Shown one piece after another: positions 1-8,443 of a stretch of DNA of 52,874 nucleotides. The notes beneath the pieces are model-generated. The model was not told the origin of the DNA. It did not search any database and saw only the letters and a list, made by a program, of their open reading frames with translations. Both the position numbers and the translations under genes were made by a program. Source of the stretch: Prosthecobacter sp. (GTDB lineage: Bacteria; Verrucomicrobiota; Verrucomicrobiia; Verrucomicrobiales; Verrucomicrobiaceae); NCBI RefSeq assembly GCF_014879935.1, contig NZ_JACSRD010000199.1, positions 1 through 52,874 on the forward strand. Reading direction: 5' to 3'. How positions within the stretch are numbered: the stretch's first letter is position 1; each line of letters begins with the position of its first letter.

Positions 1-44
1 CACTCTCTCCGTCGTCGGCAGCGTCAGATGTGTATAAGAGACAG
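1..44 (+). other. Untrimmed Nextera sequencing adapter with i5 index
   Basis: Bases 12-44 match the 33-nt Nextera read-1 transposon adapter, ending in TGTATAAGAGACAG. They are preceded by CAC, the end of the P5 primer, and by the 8-base block TCTCTCCG, which from memory is Nextera XT index S511. This is library-preparation sequence and not biology. The orientation places real insert from base 45 onward. It shows that the contig end was assembled from an untrimmed read. Confidence 0.97.
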
Positions 45-891
45 GTCTGTAATGCTTTTTTGACTGAAGCGCAGATGCAATTGCAAGTAATGTTTTTCCT
101 GTCCCGGCTTTCCCTGTCATTGAGATAAGCGGAATGTCATTGTTAGTAAGTGCATCAAGGGCAAATGTCTGTTCGGCATTACGCGACTTTATCCCGTAAA
201 CATCTATTTTATCGACTCTTCTTAAAATTTCCTTAAACGGATCAAAATGCGCAAGAACGGATCTGTTATTATTTCTTAAAATATAAAACTTGTTTGGAAG
301 AATCTCTCCCTTGAGTTCTTTTTTAACTTCATTTAGCGGAACTTCAAACGGCGGCAGATATAATTTCTGCAATATCTCATCATCAAAATTCTCAATGATC
401 TCTTTTCCACTATATAACTCTTCTACATTGTTTATCCTGTCAGTAGTATAATCCTCTGCCGGTAAACCCATAGCTTTTGCCTTCATCCGGAGATTCACAT
501 CTTTTGTGACAAGGATCACTGAGCGTTTCTCATCAGCTTTCTGAACATCTATTGCACAACTTAATATTCTGTGATCCGGAGTATCATCTGTAAAAATCTC
601 CCTGATCTCTTTACTCATACCGCGAGAGATAGCTATCCTTACTTTTCCAAGCCCTTTGCCGAGCGATACACCGCCGTTGAATAATGCTGAACCTGTCATA
701 GAATCGAGTGTCCTTGCAAAATCACGGGCATTGAGATTTATTACCTGACTTCCTCTTTTGAAATGATCAAGCTCTTCAATCACTGTAAGTGGTATAACAA
801 TATCATTTTCCTTAAACTGGAATATGCATGAAGAATCATGCAGGATCACGTTGGTATCAAGTACAAATACTTTAGTAGATTTTTTAGCCAT
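45..891 (-). CDS. PhoH-family PIN-ATPase, partial at the contig end
   Basis: This is the N-terminal 282 codons of a PhoH/YlaK-type protein, cut off by the adapter. It starts at ATG 891 (MAKKSTKVFVLDTNVILHDS). Residues 1-150 form a PIN-like nuclease domain with acidic residues at D12 and in VTKDVNL (D131). A linker follows, then the start of a PhoH P-loop ATPase with Walker A TGKAGTGKT at about 259-267. PhoH proteins are cytoplasmic ATPases linked to RNA metabolism. The gene is far more AT-rich than everything after 1.26 kb, and codons end mainly in A or T. The protein looks most like Bacteroidota or Ignavibacteria homologues, which is a judgement from memory. It therefore probably belongs to another organism joined in assembly. 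Recent transfer is the less likely alternative. Confidence 0.9.
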
Positions 892-1263
892 TAAGTTATT
901 CGTTTGAAATGAACGGTTAATATAACCTATATGGACAGGATAAGAAATGCAGGAATGAAAATTGATGAGTTTGAATCCGACGTTGGCTATGAACTTAAGG
1001 AAGCATTGGCCGATGAAAAGAAAATGCGAGATTGGAATATCGATTGTTTGAGGTCAGTCTGCGATCGGATTGGTGTTGATTGGCGATATGCTGTAGAGAT
1101 GGAGTAGAAGGAGGATTACTGGATTGAGTCCAGCACTGGAGCTAGGTCTCCATTCCCGAATAGTACTCCACCTAAGTAGCCGCCGACGTCACCAAACCGG
1201 TTTCAGTGCTCGATTCCGGATCTCTCTTCGTGATCCTACCGGAAACGACGAACTGCGAACAGT
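892..1263. other. Junction zone between AT-rich and GC-rich sequence
   Basis: Base composition climbs across this stretch from the AT-rich phoH side to the GC-rich metX side, so any misjoin lies here. Apart from the small ORF at 931-1107, I see no convincing gene, RNA or terminator in it. Confidence 0.5.
931..1107 (+). CDS. Possible small 58-residue protein
   Basis: An open frame runs from ATG 931 to TAG 1107 (MDRIRNAGMKIDEFESDVGY..., ending WRYAVEME). It is acidic and helical-looking, with no signal peptide or membrane segment. No clear Shine-Dalgarno sequence precedes it, and I do not recognise the family. It lies divergent to phoH with a 39-bp gap, inside the composition gradient that may be an assembly junction. 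It could be a genuine small gene of either source genome or a chance frame. Confidence 0.3.
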   Translation: MDRIRNAGMKIDEFESDVGYELKEALADEKKMRDWNIDCLRSVCDRIGVDWRYAVEME

Positions 1264-2469
1264 TCACTCCACCTCCTGCACGCGTTGATCCACCGAGCCT
1301 TTGTTCCAGCGGCCTTCGAGCAGGAAGGAAAGATGCGGGGTGTAGAGCTGGGGTTCGAGGAGGAAGGAGTCGTGGCCTTTGTCGGAGTGCACGGTGATGT
1401 GCATGTTCGAAACCTCGGCTTTTTCGAGGTGGGAGACGAGCTCCGCCTGCTCCTCGGGGTAGAAGCAGAAGTCGCTGTCGATGCTGAAGACGAGGTAGTG
1501 CTGCCCGGCGGCGGCGCTGCGGGCGAAGAGTTGCTCGTAGGTCTTCACGCCGGCATCGCGCAGCGGATCGTAGCGCAGCCACATGTCGGCGATGCGCAGG
1601 TAGGTGTTCGCATCGAAGCGTTTCACGAACTTCTTGCCCTGATGGAGCATGTAGCTCTCCACATTGTGCTGCACGCGATACCAGGCGAGGGAGCTGCCGC
1701 CGTTCTTCACGTCCTGCCGCGCACGGCGCTCGATGGCGTCGAGATGGACGAAGGTCTTGTGGCTGATCATGCGGGCGAGAGCGAGGCCGTACTCCGGCGC
1801 ATCGCCGTCGTAGTAGTCGCCACCTTTGAAATGCGGGTCGTTTTCGATGGCGAGCACCTGCTCGAACAGGGTGAGCCGGGTCAAAACGGTGGTGCGGCAG
1901 CCGCTGGCGATGGGAACGACGAGTTTCACGCGCTCCGGGTGCAGCGTGGCCAGATTGATCGCCAGCAAGCCGCCGACGGAGGCGCCGATCACGGCGTGGA
2001 GCTTCTTGATGCCGAGATGATCCAGCAACGCGAGCTGCGATGCGACGACATCGCTGGTGCGCACGGAGGGGAAGCTGCTGCCGTAGGGATTGCCGGTCTC
2101 AGGATTGATCGAAGCCGGGCCGGTGGAGCCGTAGCAGCCGCCGAGGTAGTTCGCGCAGATGATGAAGTAGCGGTTCGTGTCCAGCGCCTTGTCCGGGCCG
2201 ATGAAGAGGTCCCACCAGCCCTGATGAATGTCCTCCGTCCAGCGCTCGTCGGTGTGGGGCACGGCTTGATTCAGCCCGGCGGCATGCTGGCTGCCGGAAA
2301 GCGCGTGAAAGAGCAGGATGGCGTTCGATTTGGCCGTGTTCAGCTTCCCGTAAGTCTCGTAGGCGACCGTGATGCCGGGCAGTTCATCGCCCGAGGCGAA
2401 CACGAAGGGCTTTTTGGCGCTGCCGGCCTGAAAAAATTGGGTTTCCTGGGTTTTCACCGCTTTCGACAT
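1264..2469 (-). CDS. metX: Homoserine O-acetyltransferase (MetX)
   Basis: This is a 401-residue cytoplasmic alpha/beta-hydrolase that transfers acetyl from acetyl-CoA to the homoserine hydroxyl, committing carbon to methionine. The length fits MetX. The nucleophile elbow is GASVGG with S164. The acid is D333 in DSDFCFYP, and the histidine is H366 in GHDSFL, giving a complete triad. The oxyanion segment LLFHALSGSQHAAG and the block ANYLGGCYGSTGPAS are typical of the MetX/DAC-acetyltransferase family. Some family members use succinyl-CoA and this cannot be excluded from sequence alone. The gene stands alone: no metW or metY follows, and the next gene is divergent. ATG 2469 gives the expected N-terminus. 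Confidence 0.93.
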   Translation of the reverse strand: MSKAVKTQETQFFQAGSAKKPFVFASGDELPGITVAYETYGKLNTAKSNAILLFHALSGSQHAAGLNQAVPHTDERWTEDIHQGWWDLFIGPDKALDTNRYFIICANYLGGCYGSTGPASINPETGNPYGSSFPSVRTSDVVASQLALLDHLGIKKLHAVIGASVGGLLAINLATLHPERVKLVVPIASGCRTTVLTRLTLFEQVLAIENDPHFKGGDYYDGDAPEYGLALARMISHKTFVHLDAIERRARQDVKNGGSSLAWYRVQHNVESYMLHQGKKFVKRFDANTYLRIADMWLRYDPLRDAGVKTYEQLFARSAAAGQHYLVFSIDSDFCFYPEEQAELVSHLEKAEVSNMHITVHSDKGHDSFLLEPQLYTPHLSFLLEGRWNKGSVDQRVQEVE

Positions 2470-2609
2470 GAGGCGCGGAAGAAACAGGGTTTTGGAGATG
2501 CGGCAAGCCGGATCACCGGATGCCGGGCAGATGCTGGATCCTGGATGAATGGAGTGGTGGATTATTGGATGAGTGCGGCTTTGGTACCGCGAATCGCATC
2601 GCCTGATCC

Positions 2610-3548
2610 ATGCTCGACCCGTTTGTCACCCTCGAAGAAGCCGGATTCTCCCTCCGGCCCGGGGGCGGTGTGGACCGGCTGGCCGGATGGTCGCCAGAAT
2701 TGATCGCCAGCCTCGACTGGGCGCGGCTGTCCGATCTGGCGCGGGCGATCGCGGCGGAGGCGGGCTGCGAACTGGCCGGAACACGCGTGATGCCGGACGC
2801 GGCCGTGCATTTTGGCATGCTGGAGCAGCCGAAGTCGGCGAAACCCCGGCGGGCGATGGTGAAGATCGCGCCATGGAACGAATGGGGCGCCACGCCGGAA
2901 ACGGTGCAGCAATTCGCGCAGGAGGTGCGCACGGCTCGCGATGCGCGGGGCATCCTGATCGCCCCTGCCGGCTTCAGCCCTGCGGCCTTGCGCATGGCGC
3001 AGGAACTGCGCATCGAGTCGGTGGACGCGGTGGCGCTGGACGCGGCGCTGCGGGCGCTGCCACGGGAGCGGAGTGACTTCTTGTTCGTGGTGACCACGGC
3101 GGGTGATTTTTCGACTCCCACGTGCCCTGCCTGTCAGAAGAAGCTGGTGCGCGTGGAGCATGAGCCCCTGGCGCTGCCTTCGCGGACCATTGATGTGGAC
3201 GGCTTGATCGCGGATTTCGTGGTGTGTGACCGGCTGGAGGTGACCGCCGGATGCGAGGTGACGTTTCTCCAGGAGGTGAAGGCACGCGCGGTCACCATCT
3301 CCGGTCACGCGGCGGGGAACTTTGTGTGTGAAGGCCCCGTGACGCTGGAAGCGGGCGGCACCCTGTCCGGGAAGGTGGCGGCGAGATCTCTGGTGGTGCA
3401 CGATGGCGGCGAGTTGCTGGGCCAGTTCCGCATTCTGGAGGGCGAGCTCGGCTCATTCGTCAAGCAGGCCCTGCGGTGGGACTGGCGCTGCGCGAATGCG
3501 GATGAGCGGGCGGCATGCAGCCGCGTGGTTTTGGAGCCTCATCAGTGA
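2610..3548 (+). CDS. Fusion of a restriction-endonuclease-fold domain with a bactofilin-like domain
   Basis: The protein has 312 residues and no signal peptide. Residues about 40-145 resemble the Mrr/REase-like fold: a helix (LARAIAAEAGCELAG), a D-containing turn (MPDAAVHFGM), a strand (RRAMVKIAPW), then GILIAPAGFSPAALRMA. The usual QxK catalytic pair appears to read KIA here, so nuclease activity is doubtful. A CPAC motif follows at about 171-174. Residues about 190-290 form short glycine-punctuated beta repeats, including ADFVVCDRLEVTAGCEV and VKARAVTISGHAAG, like the bactofilin beta-helix that builds cytoskeletal polymers. The likely role is a cytoplasmic scaffold with a degenerate nuclease-fold head. 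The start at ATG 2610 is the first in frame. The fold assignments are inference from pattern. Confidence 0.6.
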   Translation: MLDPFVTLEEAGFSLRPGGGVDRLAGWSPELIASLDWARLSDLARAIAAEAGCELAGTRVMPDAAVHFGMLEQPKSAKPRRAMVKIAPWNEWGATPETVQQFAQEVRTARDARGILIAPAGFSPAALRMAQELRIESVDAVALDAALRALPRERSDFLFVVTTAGDFSTPTCPACQKKLVRVEHEPLALPSRTIDVDGLIADFVVCDRLEVTAGCEVTFLQEVKARAVTISGHAAGNFVCEGPVTLEAGGTLSGKVAARSLVVHDGGELLGQFRILEGELGSFVKQALRWDWRCANADERAACSRVVLEPHQ

Positions 3549-3593
3549 GTTTCGACCTTGGCACGCGGGGGCTGGCTGTGGAATGTAGCGCGC

Positions 3594-5375
3594 ATGTCAT
3601 CGAACTCCTCCGGCCCCGGAGCCCTGCCACGAATGGTCTTTTATGCCGCCGCCCTGGTCATGGCGCTGCTGCACGTGTTTGTGACATTCCGCGGCCTGAG
3701 CAGCGCGGAGGGGATGAACCAGGCGCAACTGGCGCGGCAGATCGTGCGCACGGGCACTTACCAGACCCTGGTCACGCAGCCCTACGCCTGGGCGCAGATG
3801 GAGACCGCGCAGAAAGAAAAGACGCCCATGGCCATGCCGGAGACGGTTCAACCGCCGCTGCAGCCGCTGCTGTGGTCCGTGGCGTTCCGTTTCATGCAGC
3901 CATGGCTGGTTTACGATCCGGTGCTGGGCGGCGCTGTTTACATGCTGGACCGCGTGATCGCGTGTTTCGGCGTCGCGTGGTATCTGCTGACGATTTTTCT
4001 CACGCATGGCGCCGCCCGGAAGTTGTTCGATGAACACGTGGCCGCCATCGCCGCGGTGGTGCTGCTTCTGTGCGAGCCTGCGTGGCAGATGATGGTCAGC
4101 GGCGCGCCACGTGCGATGCTGCTGCCGCTCTTTGCCCTGGCGTTCCGCCTGTATGCCTCCGCGGCCTGTCGTGCGGTGGAGGGGCGTGGCGCGTTTCTGC
4201 CGCTGACGTTGCTGGGCGTCGTGTGCGCGCTGATGGTTGTCACGCATTGGATGGCGTTGTGGATCGTGCTGGGGGTGATCGTCGGCGTGGCCTTGTTCCT
4301 GCCCCGTGGAAAGGTGGGCGTGATCGGCGTGGTCCTGTTCCCTGCACTGGTTCTGGCCGCCTGGGGCTGGTGGAACATGCAGCTCTGCGGCGACCCGCTC
4401 GGCGGCATGAAAGCGCTGATGCAGGCGCAGTCGTCCTCCATCGGCCACGATTCGCTCATCCGTGATTTCACGCCTTCCGTGCCGCTTTTGCAGGTGGATG
4501 ACCTGCTGCGTCGTGTGGGGCTTGGCTGGCTGGAGCAACTCGGCGGCATCCATGCCCACCTGGGGCATGCCGTGCTGGCGTCCTTGTTCTTCGTGGCGCT
4601 CGTTCATCGCTTCCGCAAACCGGAGGCCGGCGCCGCCCGGTGGCTGCTGGCGGTGGTGTTCGTCTTCGTGGCGCTCGGCATGGGCCTGATCGGCCTCCCG
4701 GCGAAGGAGAACGATGAAAATACGCTCTACATCGTGCTGATGCCCGCGATGGGCACCTTTGGCGCCGCCATGCTCGTGATCCTGTGGTCCCGCTTCCAGA
4801 CCGTGGACGGATTCAGCTTCCTTTCCCGCTGGGGTGCCCCGTTGGTCGCCATCGGCATCGGCGCACTGCCCATGGTGGTGAATCTGCCGGTGCTGATGAA
4901 GTTCGGACTCACCATGGGTGGCAAGATCCCGCCCCACTGGCCGCCGTTCCTGCCGGAGCGTGCCTACATCCTGCGCCTGCTGATGGAGAAGGATGAGTTC
5001 GTCATGTCCGACTCGCCCGCCTTTGTGGCCTGGTATGCCGATGTGCCCTGCGTGAACCTGCCCATGCAGCGTCTCGATTACGAAACCATGAAAACGAAGG
5101 CGGCAGAGCGGGGCGCAAAGCTGGCCGGATTCGTCATGACGCCGGTCTCCGCGAAGGTGGAGCGCATCACCGACATTTACACCGGCCCGTATGCCGAGTG
5201 GCGTGATCTCGTCATGCGCGGGCCGATGCTCGCCTTCGACAAAGATTTCGTGCCGCATCCTGACTTTCCCTTCAAAACGCCCGTGCCGCTGGTTGGAACG
5301 CCCATCGGCGACAAGGAGAACCTCAGCCTCTCCATGACCTTCTACACCGACAAGGCGCGGGCGATTCGGAAGTAA
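3594..5375 (+). CDS. Multi-spanning membrane protein, GT-C glycosyltransferase-like (GT39/PMT type)
   Basis: The protein is about 593 residues from ATG 3594. An upstream TTG at 3558 is open but less likely. It has roughly ten hydrophobic segments, the first at MVFYAAALVMALLHVFVTF. After segment 1 comes an acidic loop, SAEGMNQAQLARQIVRTG, and then PPLQPLLWSVAFRF. This arrangement resembles GT-C enzymes that use lipid-linked sugars. The C-terminal 170 residues after the last membrane span are soluble, probably periplasmic. The canonical DD/DE pair is not obvious and only one acidic residue is present, so the enzymatic call is tentative. It follows the bactofilin fusion by 45 bp on the same strand and may be co-transcribed. 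The 3' end converges on the esterase. Confidence 0.55.
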   Translation: MSSNSSGPGALPRMVFYAAALVMALLHVFVTFRGLSSAEGMNQAQLARQIVRTGTYQTLVTQPYAWAQMETAQKEKTPMAMPETVQPPLQPLLWSVAFRFMQPWLVYDPVLGGAVYMLDRVIACFGVAWYLLTIFLTHGAARKLFDEHVAAIAAVVLLLCEPAWQMMVSGAPRAMLLPLFALAFRLYASAACRAVEGRGAFLPLTLLGVVCALMVVTHWMALWIVLGVIVGVALFLPRGKVGVIGVVLFPALVLAAWGWWNMQLCGDPLGGMKALMQAQSSSIGHDSLIRDFTPSVPLLQVDDLLRRVGLGWLEQLGGIHAHLGHAVLASLFFVALVHRFRKPEAGAARWLLAVVFVFVALGMGLIGLPAKENDENTLYIVLMPAMGTFGAAMLVILWSRFQTVDGFSFLSRWGAPLVAIGIGALPMVVNLPVLMKFGLTMGGKIPPHWPPFLPERAYILRLLMEKDEFVMSDSPAFVAWYADVPCVNLPMQRLDYETMKTKAAERGAKLAGFVMTPVSAKVERITDIYTGPYAEWRDLVMRGPMLAFDKDFVPHPDFPFKTPVPLVGTPIGDKENLSLSMTFYTDKARAIRK

Positions 5376-5405
5376 CGGCACAAGACCGGCTGTGAGGCGG
5401 GAGCG

Positions 5406-6200
5406 TCACACCACCAGGCTCGCTTTGAAAAAGCGCAGCGAGTCCGCCAGGTGCTCGTGCCAGTAGTCCCAGGTGTGGCCTCCGGAAAACTCCTCATACA
5501 CGTGCGGGATGCCCGCCTCGGTCAGTTCGCGGTGCAGCGTGCGGTTGGGCTCCACCAGCTCATCATCGCTGCCGCAATCGAAGCGCAGATGCGGCAGGCG
5601 GGCGTTGAGCTTTGCGCAATCAATCACGGCGAGCGGGTTTGTGTCCGTGAGATCAAATTCGACGAGCGATTCCTCCACATAACCCTGCATCTGCGCCACG
5701 TGCGTGATGCTGCTGTGCGCGCTGATGGCCGTGAAGCGCTTCGGATTCAGCAAGCCGAGCCGCAAGGCCCCGTAACCACCCATCGACAGCCCGCTGATGA
5801 ATCGTGGTGACGTGCGGCAGCGTGAATCGACCTCCGCCGCTGCTTCAGGCACTTCCTCCACGATCCAGGCCGCGTAATCGGCGCTCCGATGCTGCGCGTA
5901 GCCGGAACCATCGCCCCAAAGGCCGTCGCTCGGCATCGCCAGCATCATCGGCGGCAGATTCTCCTCCGCGATGAGCCGGTCCAGCACCTGATGAGCCCCG
6001 CCTTTGTAGAGCCAGGCCCAATGACTGCCGTAGATGCCGTGCAACAGGATCACCAGCGGCAGGGATTCAGCCTTCGCCCCCTCCGGCACGTAAAAACTGA
6101 CGTCCGCCCGCCGTCGCAGCGCCGCAGACTTCACCGTGACATGATGAATGCCGCCACCCAGCAGTGTGGCGTCGGAGACTTCAAAGGTGCGAAAGCTCAT
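5406..6200 (-). CDS. Putative esterase of the esterase D / tributyrin esterase family
   Basis: This is a 264-residue alpha/beta-hydrolase of the PF00756 type. Visible are the oxyanion segment VILLHGIYGSHWAW, the nucleophile elbow GLSMGG with S139, an aspartate in CGSDDELVE (about 212-213), and the histidine H242 in SGGHTWDYW. There is no signal peptide, so it is probably cytoplasmic. The family hydrolyses short acyl esters, feruloyl/acetyl groups or S-formylglutathione; the substrate cannot be read from sequence. It lies downstream of a DUF1501 gene on the same strand. A roughly 110-bp repeat-containing gap with a hairpin separates them, so co-transcription is uncertain. Confidence 0.85.
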   Translation of the reverse strand: MSFRTFEVSDATLLGGGIHHVTVKSAALRRRADVSFYVPEGAKAESLPLVILLHGIYGSHWAWLYKGGAHQVLDRLIAEENLPPMMLAMPSDGLWGDGSGYAQHRSADYAAWIVEEVPEAAAEVDSRCRTSPRFISGLSMGGYGALRLGLLNPKRFTAISAHSSITHVAQMQGYVEESLVEFDLTDTNPLAVIDCAKLNARLPHLRFDCGSDDELVEPNRTLHRELTEAGIPHVYEEFSGGHTWDYWHEHLADSLRFFKASLVV

Positions 6201-6206
6201 GGGGGA

Positions 6207-6316
6207 ATGAATGACGAAACCAGAATGGCGAATGAGGAATCAAGGACAGGGGACGATGACCGCGATCATCGGGTCATCCGGACTTCGTTCGTCATTCCTC
6301 ATTCGGATTTCGGCAT
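6207..6316. repeat. Intergenic repeat with inverted ends and a central hairpin
   Basis: The left part (6207-6241) and right part (6284-6316) contain inverted versions of a motif built from TTTCGTCATTC and ATTCCTCATTCG. Between them, GATGACC and GGTCATC form a hairpin near 6254-6277. The same motif recurs at 33929-33985 and inside the sulfatase signal-peptide region at 12086-12116. It lies between a DUF1501 gene and an esterase and could also act as a transcription terminator. Confidence 0.6.
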
Positions 6317-7723
6317 TTAAGCCAGGATGTCCTTGATCACCTTCGCGCCTTCCACGCCGCTCAGACGTGCGTCGAGGCCCTGGAACTTGAAGCTGAACGC
6401 GTTGTGATCGATGCCGAGCTGATGAAGCATCGTCGCATGCAGATCATGCACGGTGGTGATCTTTTCGATCGCTGCGTAGCCGAGGTCATCGGTGGAACCA
6501 TGCACGATGCCACCCTGGATGCCAGCGCCGGCCATCCACACGCTCATCGCCTTGTTGTGATGATCGCGACCGCTGCCGCCCTGTGACATCGGCGTGCGGC
6601 CAAACTCGCCCGCCCACACGATGAGCGTCTCCTCCAGCATGCCGCGCTGTTTGAGATCGGTGATCAGCGCCATGCACGCGCGGTCGATTTCCTCCGCCTT
6701 CAGCTTCACGCCGTCCTTCACGCCGCCGTGATGGTCCCAGTCCTTGTGATAAAGCTGGATGAACCGCGTGCCACGCTCCGCGAGACGACGCGCGAGCAAA
6801 CAATTCGACGCGAACGAGCCATCGCCCGGCTGGCAGCCGTAAAGCTCCAGCGTTTTCGCGCCTTCCTTGCTCACATCCATGAGGTCCGGCACGCTCGCCT
6901 GCATTTGAAACGCCATTTCATACTGTGCAATGCGTGTGGCGATCTCCGGATCGTCCACCAGCGCATCCCGCTGCGTGTTCAGCGAATTGATCGCCGCCAC
7001 ATCGGCCCCCTGGCGATCACGCGTGACGCCGTTCGGGTTCGTCAGATACAAAACAGGATCACCCTGGGCGCGAAGCTGCACGCCCTGATACTTCGACGGC
7101 AAAAAGCCGCTGCTCCACTGCCTCGCCGCGATGGGCTGGTTCTGCCCGCCTCGACCGAGTGAGGTCAAAACAACGAATCCAGGCAAATCGGACGCCTCCG
7201 TGCCAAGTCCATACGTCACCCACGCGCCCATGCTCGGCCGTCCCGCGATCTGGGAACCGGAGTTCATGAACATGTGCGCCGGATCGTGATTGATCGCGTC
7301 CGTGGTCATGCTGCGGATCAGGCAGATGTCGTCGATCACGCTGCCAATCTGCGGAAACAGCTCACAAATCTCGATCTGGTTCTTCCCAAACTTCGCAAAC
7401 TTGTGCTGCGGCCCGAAGCAGTTCAGCGGCTTGCCTTGAAGCTGCGCGAGCTGCTGTCCTTTCGTGAACGATTCCGGCATCGGCTTGCCATCCATCTCCG
7501 CCAGCTTCGGCTTCGGGTCGAACGTCTCCAGATGCGACGGTCCGCCCGCCATCGTGAGCCAGATCACCCGCTTCGCCTTCTGCGGCAGCGGCAGTTTCGT
7601 CAAAACGCCCGGCATCGGAGCTGCCGCGGCCGGTTTCAGCAACGAAGCCAGCGCCACGGCCCCAAGACCTTGCGAAGTTTTGCCGAGGAAGGCGCGGCGG
7701 TGGAGAAGGCTGGGGGTGTTCAT
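6317..7723 (-). CDS. DUF1501 family exported protein (alkaline-phosphatase-fold, copy 1)
   Basis: The 468-residue protein begins with a twin-arginine-like signal (HRRAFLGKTSQGLGAVALAS), so it is probably Tat-exported folded. The mature part has the DUF1501 hallmarks VIWLTMAGGPSHLETFDPKP, AINHDPAHMFMNSGS and VWAGEFGRTPMSQGGSGRDH. DUF1501 proteins share the sulfatase/alkaline-phosphatase fold and abound in Planctomycetota and Verrucomicrobiota. Their substrates are unknown. They usually follow a DUF1549/DUF1553 cytochrome-domain gene. This copy has none beside it and is preceded instead by a tandem-repeat region. It is a close paralogue of the gene at 37276-38694, with near-identical N-terminal and C-terminal segments. 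Confidence 0.93.
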   Translation of the reverse strand: MNTPSLLHRRAFLGKTSQGLGAVALASLLKPAAAAPMPGVLTKLPLPQKAKRVIWLTMAGGPSHLETFDPKPKLAEMDGKPMPESFTKGQQLAQLQGKPLNCFGPQHKFAKFGKNQIEICELFPQIGSVIDDICLIRSMTTDAINHDPAHMFMNSGSQIAGRPSMGAWVTYGLGTEASDLPGFVVLTSLGRGGQNQPIAARQWSSGFLPSKYQGVQLRAQGDPVLYLTNPNGVTRDRQGADVAAINSLNTQRDALVDDPEIATRIAQYEMAFQMQASVPDLMDVSKEGAKTLELYGCQPGDGSFASNCLLARRLAERGTRFIQLYHKDWDHHGGVKDGVKLKAEEIDRACMALITDLKQRGMLEETLIVWAGEFGRTPMSQGGSGRDHHNKAMSVWMAGAGIQGGIVHGSTDDLGYAAIEKITTVHDLHATMLHQLGIDHNAFSFKFQGLDARLSGVEGAKVIKDILA

Positions 7724-7909
7724 GATTGCGAGTTGTACGAAGAAGCAGGCCCGTTTCTAGACGCAGATTGAGAACGCGGCGACTGACGAAAACGCGCGAG
7801 CAAAGTCGCCATCTCGCTCCGTCGAGATGAGCTTACAGATCTCGCCCCCCGCTCAAAACGACCGGGTTACGTCAAGGGGGGCTGTCCCTCCTCCGGGGTG
7901 GTTCCGCCG

Positions 7910-8245
7910 TTCTTCGAAACGAGTCCACCATCCTCCAGAAGGGTTTTGCCGTTCCGCAAAACGAGTTTGCCGTCCTCCAGAATGGTTTTGCCGTTCCGCA
8001 AAACGAGTTTGCCGTCCTCCAGAATGGTTTTGCCGTTCTGCAAAACGAGTTTGCCGTCCTCCAGAATGATTTTGCCGTTCCGCAAAACGAGTTTGTCGTC
8101 CTCCAGAATGGTTTTGTCGTTCTGCAAAACGAGTTTGCCGTCCTCCAGAATGATTTTGCCGTTCCGCAAAACGAGTTTGCCGTCCTCCAGAATGATTTTG
8201 TCGTTCTGCAAAACGAGTTTGCCGTCCTCCAGAATGAGTCTGCCT
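7910..8245. repeat. 42-bp tandem repeat, 8 units
   Basis: There are eight head-to-tail 42-bp units, at 7910, 7952, 7994, 8036, 8078, 8120, 8162 and 8204. The first is diverged and the last degenerates at its end. Each unit is itself two related 21-bp halves beginning TTTGCCG. TTTTGC...GCAAAA forms a small inverted repeat in each. Because 42 is a multiple of 3, long frames are open on both strands. However, unit differences are almost all C/T or G/A transitions and change amino acids in every long frame, so I see no sign of protein-level selection. The rest of the 720-bp gap (7724-7909 and 8246-8443) holds nothing I recognise. Confidence 0.95.
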
Positions 8246-8443
8246 TCAGGCCTGTCTGAGCGGCTGAAAGGGGCTGGGGGACGGGTTCCGGGAACGTTTT
8301 GGCGCCTTGCGGGGCTGGGCTGCTGTGGAAATGACGCTGGTTGTTTGGAGATAACGCGGCTTTTTCATGCAACGCACGTGAAGTTTGGCCTTGAGCCGCT
8401 GCCGCGTGGCGGGATAGACTTTGAAAGGTCAGCTTTTATCCAA

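Noticed and set aside
1285..2703. Long plus-strand frame opposite metX (472 codons)
   Set aside because: It is a GC-rich antisense shadow. The minus strand encodes a complete MetX with its catalytic triad.
3597..5381. Long minus-strand frame opposite the membrane protein (594 codons)
   Set aside because: The product is histidine/arginine/glutamine-rich with no domain, typical of an antisense shadow of a hydrophobic gene.
7910..8245. CRISPR array
   Set aside because: The units are contiguous 42-bp copies with no unique spacers and no cas genes nearby.
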